Assembly: GCA_946403615.1 (NCBI GenBank)
Contig: CAMJAO010000115.1
Span: 1 to 6,811 of the forward strand
Length of the DNA: 6,811 nt
Source of the DNA: an uncultured Prevotellaceae bacterium
GTDB taxonomy: Bacteria > Bacteroidota > Bacteroidia > Bacteroidales > Bacteroidaceae
Reading direction: 5' to 3'
The first letter of the stretch is position 1; each line of letters opens with the position of its first letter. Position numbers and translations under genes: made by a program. The notes under the pieces are model-generated. The model searched no databases. It saw nothing but the letters and a program-made list of their open reading frames with translations, and had not been told where the DNA came from. This document shows positions 6,357-6,811 of the stretch, piece by piece.

Positions 6357-6417
6357 GATAGTTCGCCATTTGGGGTGTGTAAGTCTCTTCTCTCAAGGGT
6401 GTAAAGGGTGGGTACAT

Positions 6418-6448
6418 AAAAAATCCGCACACCTTTTGGGTATGCGGA
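6418..6448 (-). terminator. rpsT intrinsic terminator
   Basis: On the minus strand TCCGCATACC pairs with GGTGTGCGGA around a CAAAA loop (6448-6424), ten base pairs including one U-G, followed by six T (6423-6418). It lies 25 bp after the rpsT stop codon and ends the tRNA-Glu/rpsT transcript before the gyrB promoter. Confidence 0.9.
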
Positions 6449-6473
6449 CGATGGGTTTATATAGAATAAATTC

Positions 6474-6728
6474 TTATCCTAATTTGTTGATGTGCAGAGC
6501 GAGGCTGGATTTCAGGTTGGCAGCCTTGTTCTTGTGGATGATATTGGTCTTAGCCAATTTGTCTAACATTTTCTGTACAGCGGGATAGAGTTTTACAGCC
6601 TCTTCCTTGTTGCTCATGGCGCGCAGTTTGCGAACGGCGTTACGCATGGTCTTAGCGTAGTATTTGTTGTGCAGCGCTCTTTTCTTGTCCTGACGGATTC
6701 TTTTAATTGCTGATTTGTGGTTTGCCAT
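6474..6728 (-). CDS. rpsT: Small ribosomal subunit protein S20
   Basis: An 84-aa basic protein that binds 16S rRNA in the body of the 30S subunit and helps early assembly. The MANHKSAIKRIRQDKKRALHNK start, the central helix with many Lys and Arg, and the closing segment IIHKNKAANLKSSL are the S20 pattern; length matches the family (E. coli 86 aa). The ATG at 6728 is preceded by an A-rich leader with GAAG close by, giving at best a weak Shine-Dalgarno. Only 32 bp separate it from the end of tRNA-Glu, with no promoter box or T-run between, so rpsT probably shares a transcript with the tRNA and is released by tRNA processing. Nothing is missing or unusual. Confidence 0.97.
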   Translation of the reverse strand: MANHKSAIKRIRQDKKRALHNKYYAKTMRNAVRKLRAMSNKEEAVKLYPAVQKMLDKLAKTNIIHKNKAANLKSSLALHINKLG

Positions 6729-6760
6729 CTTCTTATTATGTCTTTTTTTTGTTCTGATTG

Positions 6761-6811
6761 TAGTCCCTAGCAGAGTCGAACTGCTCTTTAGAGAATGAAA
6801 ATCTCTCGTCC
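6761..6811 (-). tRNA. tRNA-Glu (anticodon TTC), 5' part outside the window
   Basis: About 51 nt of the 3' two thirds are present. The anticodon stem AGAGA/TCTCT encloses loop TTTTCAT, with anticodon TTC at 6799-6797. The variable region is AAAG, four nucleotides as in other tRNA-Glu. The T arm is AGCAG-TTCGACT-CTGCT with five perfect pairs, followed by the 3' acceptor strand AGGGACT and discriminator A. The next bases are CAATC, so CCA is not encoded in full. The D arm and 5' acceptor strand lie beyond base 6811. Confidence 0.93.

Overview
The window reads as chromosomal DNA from a member of the Bacteroidota, most likely a Bacteroidales/Prevotella-like species. The reasons are: a hybrid two-component regulator (TPR sensor, histidine kinase, receiver and AraC-type output in one protein), -7 promoter elements of the TAnnTTTG type, A/T-rich gene starts without Shine-Dalgarno sequences, and a short GyrB (656 aa) next to rpsT. 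The genus is inferred, not proven. All supported genes lie on the minus strand, so reading order runs from base 6811 down to base 1.

In reading order: a partial tRNA-Glu (6811-6761, its 5' part lies beyond the window); rpsT (S20) 32 bp further on, with a strong intrinsic terminator; a short spacer with a GC-rich hairpin and a good gyrB promoter; gyrB, complete; a 163-bp spacer with a striking 57-nt imperfect inverted repeat; a complete 938-aa TPR hybrid histidine kinase/AraC regulator; a 588-bp non-coding spacer; and the first 225 codons of dnaK, which runs off the left end.

The housekeeping genes (translation, DNA supercoiling, protein folding) look ordinary. The least explained parts are the regulator and the non-coding stretch behind it. 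That spacer (678-1265) holds four copies of a 9-bp element (TTTCGGACA: three direct, one inverted), the first two direct copies exactly 21 bp apart. Next come a consensus-like -7 box without a -33 box, then a well-formed terminator with a GUGA tetraloop about 110 nt later, then a second terminator, then dnaK. The arrangement looks like an activator-dependent promoter driving a small RNA of roughly 145 nt that would stop before dnaK. The adjacent AraC-output hybrid kinase is a natural candidate for the activator, but that link is inference.
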